Shown here piece after piece: positions 1 to 11,299 of a stretch of DNA of 33,987 nt. Location of the stretch: the NCBI GenBank assembly GCA_000226015.1, contig JH156160.1:372508-406494 (forward strand), read 5' to 3'. The stretch comes from Mnemiopsis leidyi (Eukaryota; Ctenophora; Tentaculata; Lobata; Bolinopsidae). Every line of letters starts with the position of its first letter. Position 1 is the stretch's first letter. The translations under genes and the position numbers were made by a program. The notes under the pieces were generated by a model, which saw only the letters and a program-made list of their open reading frames with translations, had not been told where the DNA came from and searched no databases.

Positions 1-216
1 TCCGCCTCCGCGAATGTCCCTCGATGAGCGAGTAAATGATTTGTTTAAATGCAGTGTTGCGGTTTGAAGCTCACATGATTTCACTTTTAAAGTTAAACTA
101 TACCATATATAGCTAATATTTTAATTTAAAATTTCAAAATATCTGTTGAACTTGAATTGAAGATGACTTATCATAATTGATCCTAATGAGAAGAATCTTA
201 ACTTCATCTTTAATTA

Positions 217-362
217 TTCGTCGTATGTGTGCCGCGTACGGTATGCCGCGCGCGTGCTTGTGCCTGTCCCAAACCACATGTTCTAGTGGCAAGTGGACGG
301 GTGCGCGCGCGCCGCGCCGTCAACCGTACGCGCACCATGCCGGGCCAACCCGTGTGCATGTG
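217..362. other. GC/CpG-rich block with imperfect inverted repeat
   Basis: A sharply GC- and CpG-rich island (runs of CGCG) inside AT-rich DNA. The words around CGCGTACGGT near 232 and ACCGTACGCG near 324 are inverted copies, so the block could fold back on itself. No gene or splice signal is recognisable. It may be the core of another small inverted-repeat element or a CpG cluster. The rest of 1-410 is AT-rich and featureless to me. Confidence 0.4.
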
Positions 363-414
363 CTATATGTTATTTAGGCACGGAGAATGAGATATTTATG
401 ATTTGATTTATATT

Positions 415-466
415 AAATGCTGTAAATAAAAATTTTGAGTTTTTCTGAAAATTTTGAGTTTTTCTG
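415..466 (+). repeat. dispersed repeat copy A with internal duplication
   Basis: Begins with the 19-mer AAATGCTGTAAATAAAAAT, which recurs exactly at 820. It is followed by two tandem 19-bp copies ending in GTTTTTCTG. The sequence between the two copies (467-819) holds no gene that I can see. Confidence 0.7.
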
Positions 467-819
467 TAATCCTTGCTGGAAGAGTAGAAGAGGGAAAAGC
501 ATTAAGTGCTCACATCATTTATTAAACTGCTGCTTTACTTGTCTGACTTTGTCCGACCCTCATTAATCGAAGCGAATAGAAAAAAATGATGGGAGGGTGC
601 GCTGCTGTACAATGCTTTACTTACAACTTACTGAGGCAGAAAGCAATCTCGTTGCAGTTTTAAGCGTCTAGCAAAATATGATCTTGTCAAACTTTGCTTG
701 CGCTTTCTCAAACAATAAAATTGTTTGCTAAAATAGTATCATATAGCCGCATAAATTTCTAGCCACCTCCATGGTCCAGTGAGAAGGGTTGTAAATGAAA
801 TACAATATTGTTTGATCTT

Positions 820-871
820 AAATGCTGTAAATAAAAATACTTGTTTTTCTGAAAATACTTGTTTTTCTGAG
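820..871 (+). repeat. dispersed repeat copy B with internal duplication
   Basis: Same 19-mer start as copy A, then two tandem units ending in GTTTTTCTG. Here the duplicated unit has a different core (ATACTT in place of ATTTTGA). Each copy therefore carries its own version of the internal duplication. Confidence 0.7.
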
Positions 872-894
872 TGGCGCGCGCGGCGCTCAGAAAA
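863..894. repeat. hairpin with CG-rich loop
   Basis: Perfect 9-bp inverted arms TTTTCTGAG (863-871) and CTCAGAAAA (886-894) enclose a loop of alternating CG (TGGCGCGCGCGGCG). It sits at the end of repeat copy B. Confidence 0.6.
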
Positions 895-1030
895 GGGTTC
901 TGGTTAGAGCAACCTCCAAATTAAGACAGATTGCCCGCCAGGTAAGCGAGCTGGTGACTTATTAGATTTTGAAACCGCGAGCGCACGAACGGCTAAATAA
1001 TGCAAATATGCAATGCTAGTGTGGCAAAAA

Positions 1031-1307
1031 TTTAACGGGCGCGTCTAAAATTTCTTCAAAGAAATGCGTGAGACCACGTGATGGCCGCGACAGTAGGTTA
1101 TTAACCTACAAAACAAAAAACTGGTCACTTTTAATGGATATTTGACGAAATAATTTCCGTTTGCTGTTTTCACCAGAGAGCAGCAATTGCTTTAATCAGA
1201 TCAGCCCCTTAAGGCTTGTAGGTTGATAACATACTGTCGCGGCCATCACGCGCTCTCACGCATTTCTGGCAATTTCGAAGAAATTCTAGACGCGCATCGC
1301 CCATTAA
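1031..1307. mobile_element. inverted-repeat element (MITE-like), arms about 80-91 bp
   Basis: The left arm 1031-1110 and right arm 1217-1307 are inverted copies. They share nearly identical blocks such as AAATGCGTGAG, GTGATGGCCGCGACAGTA and AACCTACA, plus an outer AATTTCTTC and CGTCTA. The right arm has small insertions. The unique centre is about 106 bp with no coding sequence. This is the structure of a non-autonomous DNA element or foldback sequence. I see no clear target-site duplication. Confidence 0.75.
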
Positions 1308-1487
1308 CCCCAATTGGCGTGCGTAAGCACCGCGACCGTACCTGATTAGCACATAAAGTTGTCACGGCGATACTTTTGCTTTAATATAACTCCTTTGATT
1401 ACACACTATAAATAGTTTATTCCTTGCCATTGCACATTGGTTAGATTCTAGCATCAATAAATTCTTTAAAAAGAAAAAGGTGAGTGG

Positions 1488-2237
1488 GGCAATTGGTGAC
1501 ATTGGCACAAATAGATCCATTCAGTGGAACAAATGGATGTTCCAATGACACCATTGGCAATTTGATTAGTGGTGCTTATGGTGATCCCCATAGTCATCGG
1601 CGCCAATAATGGTGTTCCACTGTTCCATAGGCACCAATGGCAATCACCCTAATTGGCAACCATTGGACCCATTATGATGGAACCCATGGATCCACTCGAT
1701 GGCACTCTTTTCACAATCTCCTCTCATAGTGAATGGATCATTTGGAAATCCAATCCCCTTTACACCATTGTAGTCATTTTCGCAATTGTCGCCACTGTTG
1801 CCATTGTAAGTATACCAGCATTATTATTTTCTGATTGGATCCATTGTCGCCATCAAATCACCATTGTCACTATGCACTAGCTGACGATGATTGACACATG
1901 TTTATTGAAAGCTTCTGCAACAAAAAACTCGTATCTACTTATGTCTATCAATCCCCTCTTCAAGCTATTGTCACCAATGAAATTTCCCGGGCCACTGATA
2001 CCATTTTCAGCAATGAGTTGCCATTGGTTCCATTGTCGCCACTGGCACTATTGGCAAAAGTGGCTCAATTGAATTCATAATGAAGGGCCAGGGCTCTGGT
2101 TAGAGCAAAACTCTGCCATAGACATCAATGGTGATTGGGACCACCATTAGCACGACTCACCTTATCACCATTGCTGCCTATGAAACATCCATTTGTTCCA
2201 TTGAGTCCATCCATTTGTGCCAACGGCGCTAATTGCC
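1488..2237. mobile_element. foldback-like element, 56-bp terminal inverted repeats, CCATTG-rich interior
   Basis: The ends 1488-1543 and 2182-2237 are 56-bp inverted repeats with 46 of 56 positions identical by my hand alignment, including the blocks TTGGCACAAAT and TGGAACAAATGGATGTT. Weaker inverted similarity continues inward for about another 50 bp. The interior is extremely rich in the words CCATTG, CAATGG and ATTGG. Open frames inside are short and look like by-products of this low-complexity composition. A 14-bp direct repeat, ATATAACTCCTTTG, lies at 1384-1397 and 2252-2265 and could be a target duplication of a larger unit 1398-2251. Confidence 0.7.
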
Positions 2238-2265
2238 ATGCTCTTCAAACGATATAACTCCTTTG

Positions 2266-4181
2266 CGGTTTATATTCTGAAATGTATAGCTGTAACAGTA
2301 GCATGAGTCAAAAGTTTACTTTTTGGAAGCTGATTGTCAATGGATTGTCAATTAGTAATAGTAGCAAGTCTAGTCAATCATTAATCCTTCAAGGGTTGTT
2401 AGTCAAAATTGTTATCTCCCAATAGGTATTGAATATCCTTTCTTAGAATATTATATTTTTACATCAGATAACTTTGGCTGGGAATAGAATACGGGGGGTG
2501 ACCGACAAATTCACCACAAAATTGGCAGTTACTACACCCTAAACAGGGTACCCCATCAAGTTGACAGGCCACTGGCTCTGGTGACCTTCTGAAATGACAA
2601 CTTCAGCACAAGATCAGGTGGCTTACTTAAATTATAGATCGGGGAGTATGCCCATGTTTTTGTGCCGATTCAGTATTTCTGATTCCAAATCCCACTTAAT
2701 ATAGACTACAAAAAACTTATTTTGCCTAAAAATGTTTTTTACAGCAAAATCTGATAGCATATGCTTATTGTGAACAATTAGGAACGGTATTCTTGGGGAA
2801 GTGTCTCAAATTTTTGATACTTAAACACCTCATTCTTCAAAATTTATGGGCCCTAGCTTAGTTCTCAGTAGTGAAATATTCGCAAATTGTCCTATGGATA
2901 CAGATTGATCTCCAAAAACAAAGGTAGGACCCAACAAAATTATACATTGACTCCCATAACTTGTGGTGAAGTTTTTGTTTGAGACTTAACAAATTCAATT
3001 GATTGGATACCCAATCAATTGAATATGCAACCCTGTCAATCATGTTTTGAAGTTGTCTGGCAGCCAATGAGAGAATGAGCGTTATAGACAACCTGACTGC
3101 AAAAAATTCCCAGCTACATCTACCATACCTCAAATTCAAAATGATATTTATGATACGAGTGCACCAAAAAGTACAATGTGAATGGAGAGTTAACTGGTAA
3201 CTTAGAAGAAAGTTATCAGAAATAACAGTCGACATTTGTACACAAAAAAGTTTGAGCTATGCGGAAAGACGAAAACATGCTCCTGCTCAACCACTTAGAT
3301 TGTTTATTATTATTATTATTGGGGCAACGGCCACTTGAATTTCATCTAAACAAAATCTTATACGGATAATAAGTTATAAGTGCATACCATTAGCACTCAG
3401 ACTGACAGTCCAGGTCCTACAGAAACAGAGTTAAACGCTGAAGTTGGAGGGGTAAAAATTTCCATCAAGTCTCGCAGTGACACAGTAGAAAACCAAAACC
3501 ACGATTGAACGTTGGATTTGGATTTGATTAAAAGAGAACTTTGCCGACAGCAAGTGGCGGGAATCTAATAAACTATTAAGAAGTGCTTAAAACTTAAACA
3601 ACTGCAGGACCAGAGAGAGAGGACTTTTTAATTGGCTAGAAGTTTACAGAATCTGATAGAAGAAAAAGGATTGAGAAACGAAGGTCGAAATCAGCGTTTT
3701 TGGAGACTAATTAAAGGAAGACAGTTTCATTTTTTGAAAAACGTTTCATGAGGATCCCTCATCCCTGAAAACCTCTTTCAGACCTTTGCTCAACGTGGTA
3801 TTGATTAACCAAATCATTTTCAAAAGATTTTATCAGAGATCAGGAACAAGTTGAGTCTGCAGAGATATGAGCACAAGCGGTTATGTTTCAAAATTTCATG
3901 TTTCATTTCTCTGATGTTAATTTGGTAGAAAGTTTCAGTCCCCAGTCATATTTTCATCCTAAAATTCAGAGCACACTCATTTTCAACTTAACTTAAAGCT
4001 CTAGACGAGTGGTTATCAACGGCATGGTACGGGGCAGGTTATGGAAAAACAGCAATACTCTCAACACTTGGGAGCGAGGCAAGAGTGAAGACCATGACCA
4101 ACACTACAGAATTTACCCACAGTCAATGGTAAAAAACTTAGATCTTGCAGGCCAATGATACCACTTACCAATTGATATTGG
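2266..4181. other. no recognisable gene
   Basis: AT-rich DNA. A 125-codon open frame on the minus strand (2858-3235) shows no family resemblance and has no splice context. A TTA microsatellite lies at 3304-3320. From about 3600 the plus strand has longer open stretches broken by stops, possibly the decayed 5' part of the LINE element that follows, but I cannot prove this. Confidence 0.4.
2993..3024. repeat. perfect 14-bp inverted repeat with 4-nt loop
   Basis: The arms ATTCAATTGATTGG and CCAATCAATTGAAT are separated by ATAC. It is a perfect short hairpin, too short for an animal microRNA precursor. Confidence 0.8.
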
Positions 4182-5119
4182 TTGTTTCGTCATGGACAGT
4201 ACATTATGCCCTCAGAGGAGTATATTAGGGATAACTACATTCCGGAGAGTGGAAAACGAGCTTTGCTCTTAAGATGTGATGCTGAGTATTTATTAGATCT
4301 TGAGGATGAGTTTCAAACGTTTCATGGGAATGTTCTAGAAACAACCAAGTGTAAGAAGATTGAGGAAGTGTCGGAAGAAACGTTCAACAAACAAAGTATC
4401 AAGAAAACTCACTAGCGGAACTCTTAGGGGATGTGCTCTCGTTAGTTTCACAGCAACACGATATGGTACGTGATTTGAGAGCAGCTAATGATTTGTTGAA
4501 AACCGAGTTACTTGAATCGCAGTCGAAAGTGATTGAGATACAAGATGAGCTGTTAAAATGCAATCGGGAAAAGTTTCAGTCTCTTGAGACTACAGTCAAG
4601 TCTACTGTTCAGAACACTATGCAGTCAGAGATGAAGTCTTACAGCAGTGCTCTCACCGAAAACGCACAACCTGCTGTTATATCTTCAGATGTCTTGAAGA
4701 AAGTTGTTCAAGCTGTAGTGGAGGAAGAAGACAGAAGCAGAAACATCATGCTGTTCGGGCTGGATGAGGAAAAGAATGAGACTCTTTCAAACAAAGTGGA
4801 TGAAATATTTGTCTCTGTTGGCGAAAAGCCAAGCTTCGTGGCCTCGCGTGTCGGCAAAATATCGGGAAGCAAGCGAAGGCCAGTTAAAGTCACTTTGACG
4901 TGCAATGGTTCGGTAAATCAGATTTTAGCGAAAGCAAAAAGATTACGGACAGTTGTCAAGTTTAAATCTGTGTTCTTATCGCCTGACAGATCTCCTGACG
5001 AGCGAACACAGCATAGAAACTTAGTCCTCGAGCTAAAACAAAGGATTAGTGAGCTACCAGATAAGAAACACTACATAAGAGACGGTCACATAGTTACGAC
5101 AGAAAAGCCAAAAACTTGA
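4182..5119 (+). pseudogene. LINE (non-LTR retrotransposon) ORF1-like protein, frameshifted
   Basis: The second frame, open from 4364 to the TGA at 5117-5119, has a Leu-rich coiled coil (about 4430-4570). It is followed by an RRM-like/C-terminal nucleic-acid-binding region containing RSRNIMLFGLDEE, RRPVKVTL and VFLSPDRSPDERTQHR. This order is typical of ORF1 proteins of L1/CR1-type LINEs, which coat element RNA and act as nucleic-acid chaperones. The first frame, 4182-4415, ends in TAG but overlaps the second, so a frameshift at about 4364-4414 joins one ancestral ORF. No ORF2 (endonuclease or reverse transcriptase) follows, so the element is truncated on its 3' side, which is unusual for LINEs. 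It could also be a domesticated ORF1-like gene, but the frameshift argues against that. Confidence 0.75.
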
Positions 5120-6312
5120 ACACTTTATCTCTTATCGTAGTGTGTATGTAGTCTGAACAGTTTTATCATTGTGTGTGGGGCGAGTGCGCCATATTTTTTA
5201 TTTTGTTTTATATTTTGGATTTTTCGTTTAACCTATTTGTATAGCTTTGGAATTTGAGTCTGACATTACGTGTTATGTAATAAGACTTTAATTGTTTAAT
5301 CCTGTTAATCCTGTTTAATCCTGGAGTGAAGCTTAGGGATCTTGCAAAGCTTTCCTCAGTGTACTTCAAACACAAGAATATACTTTCTTCTTGTTGTTTT
5401 TATTTTTGCAAGATGGAGTTTGACGTTTTTTGTTATAGATGTAATGGCTTGACTTCTGATACATGGCGTGTTAACAGAAGTGTTTCAGCAACATTCAGCT
5501 TAACCTAAGTTAGTTTAATCCTTGAGCCATTAAGCACACAATGCATTATCACGGCAATACGATATGGGCCCTGAAAGAGCATCCAGTGAGCAGTTTCCTC
5601 GTAAATAACGGGACTTCTAAAGAAGACCTTGAAAATGCTTCATACAATTTTTACCGGTCATGATGCAGAATTGGACTATCCGAAAACAATACTGTTTTTA
5701 AATTTAAAATACATCGCTTTACTGCATACGATCAGTTGGTTTTTGTTGTATGTGAAAGGTTTTATTGAGCAATAACTAAGCACGCCTAAATGATGTTCTA
5801 TAAGCATCTAATTTGTCTCTCGCACTCGTACAGCATCTTAACTAACAGTTATTTCGTTCAAAATCTTTGTAAAAGTTTTTTAATAACGTATGATTGGCAA
5901 ATACTAAAATATAGAATTTAGCTTTCGGCTCACACTAATGATACCAACATTATTTTTGTTTGTTTCTGTAGATTGGCAGTTATCAAGCTGTTGCAGCTTA
6001 GGAATCATTAGTATGGTTAAAAACGTCTTGTTTTATTATATAACAGGTTAAGTCAGTATAACTTAGAAAGGATTGTTAGTTTGTTTTTGTGTCGTGAGCT
6101 TGTTGGAGATTCAGGAACTTTACATCTCGATAAGAACTTATCCCTGTAAACTTGATATTATCATTACTTTAATATCCAAACTGCTTTTTTACTGATTCCA
6201 CCATACTAAGAGTTTGAATTCCCATTTCGAATGAACTCACATCTTATCTAGATTCTACCGTGTTAATCTATTTCTATGTCTATTGTGTTATTTCAATATC
6301 TATTTACTTATA
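5120..6312. other. no recognisable gene
   Basis: AT-rich DNA downstream of the ORF1-like frame. There is a small cluster of TTTAATCCTG words at about 5290-5320. I find no ORF2 remnant in any frame and no convincing exon. Confidence 0.5.
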
Positions 6313-6314
6313 TA

Positions 6315-6655
6315 CATTCATCCCCCGATTTACCGGGCATTTTGGAGGGAAAGCAAAAATGCACGGTAAATCGGGGGACCCGGTAAATCGAGGGAGTGCC
6401 ATTTAGGGCCCGAAATTGGGTCTAAATTGTCTCTTATATGGCTATATACCGTCTTCTGTGTCTAAATACCGTCTTTTTGTCATTGGAACAATGTTAAATA
6501 AGTAAAAAGTGTTAGTCCGACTGTATTACATAGTTTTGACAACAAAATTTAACAGTTACCTTGGAAATACTGGACTTTGTACTGGGTCCGTCTATTGTTC
6601 CCCGGGTAAAATTTCGGGGGAAAGAAATGAGGCCCGGTAAATCGGGGGATGACTG
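6315..6655. mobile_element. miniature inverted-repeat element, pogo/Tigger-like, TA duplication
   Basis: The terminal inverted repeats 6315-6338 and 6632-6655 match at 23 of 24 positions; the right end read inward begins CAGTCATCCCCCGATTTACC. They are flanked by TA on each side (6313-6314, 6656-6657), as expected for Tc1/mariner-pogo transposition. Two further copies of the core GGTAAATCG(G/A)GGG lie inside at about 6363-6391. At 341 bp with no ORF it is non-autonomous and needs a transposase in trans. The CAGT-CCCC type of end resembles Tigger/pogo family ends from general knowledge. Confidence 0.85.
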
Positions 6656-6657
6656 TA

Positions 6658-8600
6658 TATTGTATTATTATATAAATTGTATTATTTATTTCTATTGTCT
6701 TAAAACTCCACTACAAAGTTAGCAAAACACAGAGCTGGCAAGAATCAGGCTGGTAACATCATTTTGTGTTAGTACTTAATAGTACCTTGTTTTTTAATTG
6801 AAGTAACACAAAATGGTAATTAATGAAATTTAGATAAAAAATTGTTCCTGTTCGTTTCAAGTTCTCGTGACAGACTATATCTCAAAAATAGCAGTAAAAT
6901 TATATCTGAAGGTTCGACCTACCTAACTTAAAATAGGTGAAGTACATGGTGGTGAATGTAAAATGAGGCAAAAACATATTTGATGTTGACACAAAACAAA
7001 TTCCTGAGTCAATCGTCACTGTTTACCGATCTATCAGTCCATAGTCCAGCCGCGCCTAAAGTAAGTTCTTCTAAGCTTTAGATTTCTTGCTTGTGAGTTC
7101 TGGACAGCCCATTGACTAACGCTGGTAACGGTCTACTCATTACTACACTTGCTTATGCTATGACTCAATGGTTGACGTCAGATTGATGCACTTTGAAAAT
7201 TCGACACGAATTATGACATAAATATTCATTGGCAAGTTCACCTAAAACGTTTGCAGACTTCAAGAAATGTTTGCACATATCAAAGTGTATCCCTCCACTA
7301 TGATATTATGGGAGAAGTTTACACTTTTTGTGTGAACAACTTCGAGATATTGTCACGAGTTATAATTTATATTGTTGCACGTGAGCCCCACACTTTATAC
7401 TATAGCCAGGAAACAGCCCCTTGATCGTGTCAACTTTTATTGTGGTATATTTTGTTTTCTTGTCCTGCGTTGACACTAGGCCTTCACGTCTTGTTCCGAT
7501 ACTGATTTTCAGGTCGCTTTAAGCTCTGACCTAAAGGCTCAGCTGGAAAGTCGGATCTGTATTACTCCTAGGGAGACTGCTAGTTGTCGGCTGAACAATA
7601 AATTAATCTAAAATAGTGGTGGAGTTGCTGGCAGGCACGACTAGATCACAGTTAACACATCTAAAGTCTTTGTTTTAGGAAGGCTCCATCTATTGCAGGT
7701 GTCGATATACTATACAATCAAGTTAATGAAGATGGCCGTCCCGTTGGCTAATGGAAAATTCGCCGCATTTCCGCACGTCCGCGAGTAAAGGAGGTGGGAG
7801 GGAGGGCGCAATTCGTGAGACATTAAATTTGCGGGGTCGACCCTATGTTTCAAAAGTTACAAGGCTATGGTAAAGTGTGGCGCGTATTTTGTAACAAATG
7901 GATTTAAGCAGTAGGCACCTCTGTCAACGTTTCATCATTGCCACGAAAATTGAGACACGGATAAAATCGTACAGATCTGCATATTGTTGGTGGTGCTAAT
8001 TTACTACGTATGAGGAAATGATCGTATCTAAGTTGTAAAATCTATGAATATAAAAAGTGTTACTGAAAGGGTAAGAAATACTGTGTTGGTACACAAGGAT
8101 TGTTATACTTAACCCGAGTAACAATAAACCAGTAAAGTGTTGTATTCCTGCTGATTTTAACAGTCAAAAATTCTGGTCTGATCAGGTCCCATACCTATAA
8201 AAAGAGTCCACTCATTTAGTTAGTACATGATGTCGATGAGATTGGCGGACTCTGAGAATTAAAACTTGCCATGTTGCTGTGAATGAGAATACGACAGTTG
8301 GCCCAAATATATGAAATTTTGTCGGCAATTTAGAATTGGCTTTGAAAACATTTAGTTTTGGAGTATCTACGTGTCGTATAAGACCCCTCAGTTGATCTCC
8401 GCTTCATCTTCAATAATAAACAAGTTGCTAAATACTTTTTTTTGAAACTTTTTTGCACTATTATCCGTCAGCCGTAGGTTTCCAGATTATAACTCACTGC
8501 TATGAGATACGTCGTGTTACTATTTGCGCTTTTTCATCGCACCTTAATTTACAAGAATCAGTTAAAATAAAACATTTAGCGTCCTCATTTCAAATGATTA
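6658..8600. other. no recognisable gene
   Basis: AT-rich intergenic DNA without long open frames or paired splice signals. One CACGTG lies at 7378-7383. Confidence 0.5.
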
Positions 8601-8682
8601 TCAACACACGATAACATATGGCACGGCATGTAGGCGAGTAAGAAGGGTGCAATGAAGTGTGGTATAGGAGTGTCGACATATA

Positions 8683-8744
8683 TACCTGGGCCACCCAGGA
8701 CTGGACCTCAATTCTGCAAGGACCTGGGACCTGGGCCACCCCCA
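8683..8744. repeat. duplicated ACCTGGGCCACCC in a GC-rich patch
   Basis: The 13-mer ACCTGGGCCACCC occurs twice about 46 bp apart. The first copy forms the small hairpin CCTGGG-CCA-CCCAGG. It lies just upstream of the E-box at 8797. Confidence 0.6.
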
Positions 8745-9596
8745 GTTCGGAGAGTTTAACCGGCATGGCACCTGGTTACCTCGAGCTGGCCCCCGGCACG
8801 TGATCTGTCATGTGACCACCAAGTGAGCACTTCACGCTTCTCTTCCGTATAGCGGTCGATTGAGTTTATTTGTGACTTCAATTGATTGAATTTCTTTAAA
8901 TTAAGCTTTGCTTGTTAAAAAAGATACGGCGCTACTTAAATAACGTTTATGTTTTCGTAATATTATTTTTTCAAATTATGCATGACTTGCCGTATAAGTC
9001 ACGTGGTCCATGTGTTTTATTTTGTTACGTGTTTTATTGTACGTTAGAGCGATCTGATTCGTAGCCACGCACTCGGGCATCGCTGACTGAGTCCAAGTTT
9101 AAAAACACACATCAAAGAAATACTTTAAGCACCTATTGAAGATTATTCACATATATTCAGACCATTGAAACAGAGAAGCTTGCTTGCCGAATTTAAGTTA
9201 AAGTTGAAAAACACGATTTGAACGCGGCCGTTTTTTCTCTTATAGCACGTTCGTTCAGTGATGACTGCCACGGTCTAACGGGATACATCTCTCCTCCTCC
9301 TCCACCTCTCGTTCAAGTCAGCAGTTCAGACTGTCAGTCTGGAATATGGACCTTACTTGAGGCAGACTCTCCTCTCAATCAAATATCTAGATTCCAGCTT
9401 CATCACGTCCTGGCCAAGGCAATTAATTGTCTTTTCTTAAGTCCAACCAGTTCCTTTACTAGTTGAGCCCCGCTAACAGTCAAGTTTTAGTCGTATAGTG
9501 TCGGATCCTATAAATTTGTTAATGGTGGTTTTAATGGGAAATAAACACTGCAGTCGCGTTTTTTGACAAAGCCCTGCCACCACTAGTTTATTGCTT

Positions 9597-9610
9597 GTTG
9601 CCATGGGAAC
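9597..9610. promoter_or_regulatory. X-box-like (RFX) site
   Basis: GTTGCCATGGGAAC matches the RFX consensus GTNRCC-N(0-3)-RGYAAC with one mismatch. A CCAAT box in inverted orientation follows at 9627. Confidence 0.4.
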
Positions 9611-10086
9611 ACATTAACGCCTTCTTATTGGTTCTGATGGAAATTTCTCAAGTTTGAACCGCCATAAAATTTCAAAAATATCTCAAGTTTAACATCGATT
9701 TTATTGTATCCCGCAACTTTCCACGCAGACTTGTAACACACTTGAACTACGTGGCCGGGAATAGATGTGACCAAAATCTTATCTCTCTCTCTCCCTCCAG
9801 ATAATTTGAAAGTTCTCGGGCGATTTACAAAGCCAACTTTGTGTCACGTGATACCACCTCCGAGATTTACAGGTTAGCGTTATACCCTCTCCTCATTGGT
9901 TGCATTTTCTTTGATTAGCTCGCGATGAATTATCATTATTTTTGTCTGGTGAGCACTTTATTGCTTTTACCCGTAGTCGTATGATCACAAGACTGCAGAT
10001 TTTACCGATTTTGAGTAATTTTACAGTGAACTGTCATGACTCGTCTGCGATCCCGCGTTGACGCCCTCAGGAGAATACAACCTGGT

Positions 10087-10109
10087 CACGTGTTTCAGGA
10101 GGTCACGTG
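10087..10109. promoter_or_regulatory. double E-box
   Basis: Two CACGTG cores, at 10087-10092 and 10104-10109, each occur as GGTCACGTG with a spacing of 17 bp. This resembles paired sites for bHLH-zip factors such as USF/TFE/MITF. Motif evidence only. Confidence 0.4.
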
Positions 10110-10374
10110 GTTTGACCGGGAGAGCTTACCGGGTCAAATTGTTAGTGTAGTCTGTGGATCTTAACAGTCGATTGATTATTCCTAACCTACTTCTTGTTGA
10201 TTACACTGATTCACTTCACCGGTCCCCACTTTTTGTCTCACACAGTCATCCAGATACGATCATGCATTTTAAATCGTCAGACTTTTTACGTTTTCCAGTC
10301 GTCAGGTGTTATAACGAGCATATTAACTTCGTAGTGCTATTCCCCCATGCTTGGAAATGATTAATATGTTCTTA

Positions 10375-10396
10375 GCGGCGGTGGCCCCACCGCCGC
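10375..10396. repeat. GC-rich 10-bp perfect hairpin
   Basis: The arms GCGGCGGTGG and CCACCGCCGC are separated by CC in otherwise AT-rich DNA. This is a very stable stem in RNA or extruded DNA. It follows no gene that I can identify. Confidence 0.7.
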
Positions 10397-11281
10397 ATTC
10401 ATCCTCTTCGTTTTTCCATCCCACTTCGTTGTCAACAATCATCAATTGAAATACTTTTGTATAAAGTTGTAGCTGTTACTACAGTAACTATTCAACATTA
10501 TTTACATTCCAGAATATAAAATATGCTTCTTGAAACGCTCAAGTATTTCTATAACTTGTTATTATAGATTTTAAATTCAATTCACTTGATATTTGAAGCA
10601 TACGCAAAATCATTGGCTAACTCCGTAAAACTGAAACAGGTCATCGTGCTGCTATTACGTCCAACTACAAATACCATACCTATGCCACCTTAAGACTGGA
10701 TAATACTTATCATATAGATGTCGGCATGCCACATTAAACATCATATCAACTGAAAAACGAATGCATTGCCTTGGATTATATTTACATTTAACGCTGATGT
10801 TTTAATATTTTTGTGACATAGTCACGGTGCTTACTATTTATCAAAATACACTTTTTATGTTTTATTTAGCATCTTATCTCAGATAATCGTTCGTAAGAAT
10901 ATTCGGCCACTCAAGCATTCGGTAAGCTCGGCTCTCTTAAGTGCTACAAATGTGATTCTAAGCAAATTTTTGACTTGCAGTCATGGATTTTGGTTTCACC
11001 GTGTCACGACTATCGTAAGCCGTCCATATAGTACTTTAGGATTGGTGGTCCATATCGTTCCACAATACTAACCTGTTAAATCAACCTTGCCTTATCTCTG
11101 TATCCTATTGTCTTATGATATTACAATTAACTCCCTCTCGGCCATTGGTCAGGGCGAACTGTTGAACCGATTGTGTTTAGATTTAAACTGGTGTTATCGT
11201 TAGGGGTTTCATGAGGTGAAACCATTGTTTTCAAAATATAAAGCTCTGCTTTACTCAACACGTGCAACATTCTATCACTGT

Positions 11282-11299
11282 CTGTTGCCATGGCAACAG
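11282..11299. promoter_or_regulatory. perfect palindromic X-box (RFX) site
   Basis: CTGTTGCCATGGCAACAG is an 18-bp perfect palindrome that contains the ideal RFX dimer site GTTGCCATGGCAAC. Confidence 0.55.

Noticed and set aside
884..942. Exon-like open stretch ending CGCCAG|GTAAGC
   Set aside because: Lies in a repeat patch (TCTGGTTAGAGCAA recurs at 2095), has no pyrimidine tract before it and no partner exon.
1653..2080. Three overlapping plus-strand frames of 60-75 codons
   Set aside because: All lie in the CCATTG-rich interior of the foldback-like element and reflect its low complexity.
2858..3235. 125-codon minus-strand open frame
   Set aside because: Composition follows AT-rich DNA, no domain or splice context is recognisable, and it overlaps a perfect hairpin. 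Chance frame most likely.
9218..9466. 82-codon plus-strand frame with a proline run
   Set aside because: Starts at a non-ATG codon, resembles no family and has no paired splice sites. It lies in the motif-rich upstream DNA.
10880..10918. Small exon-like stretch between CTCAG and GTAAGC
   Set aside because: Thirteen codons only, with no partner exon and no recognisable protein sequence.
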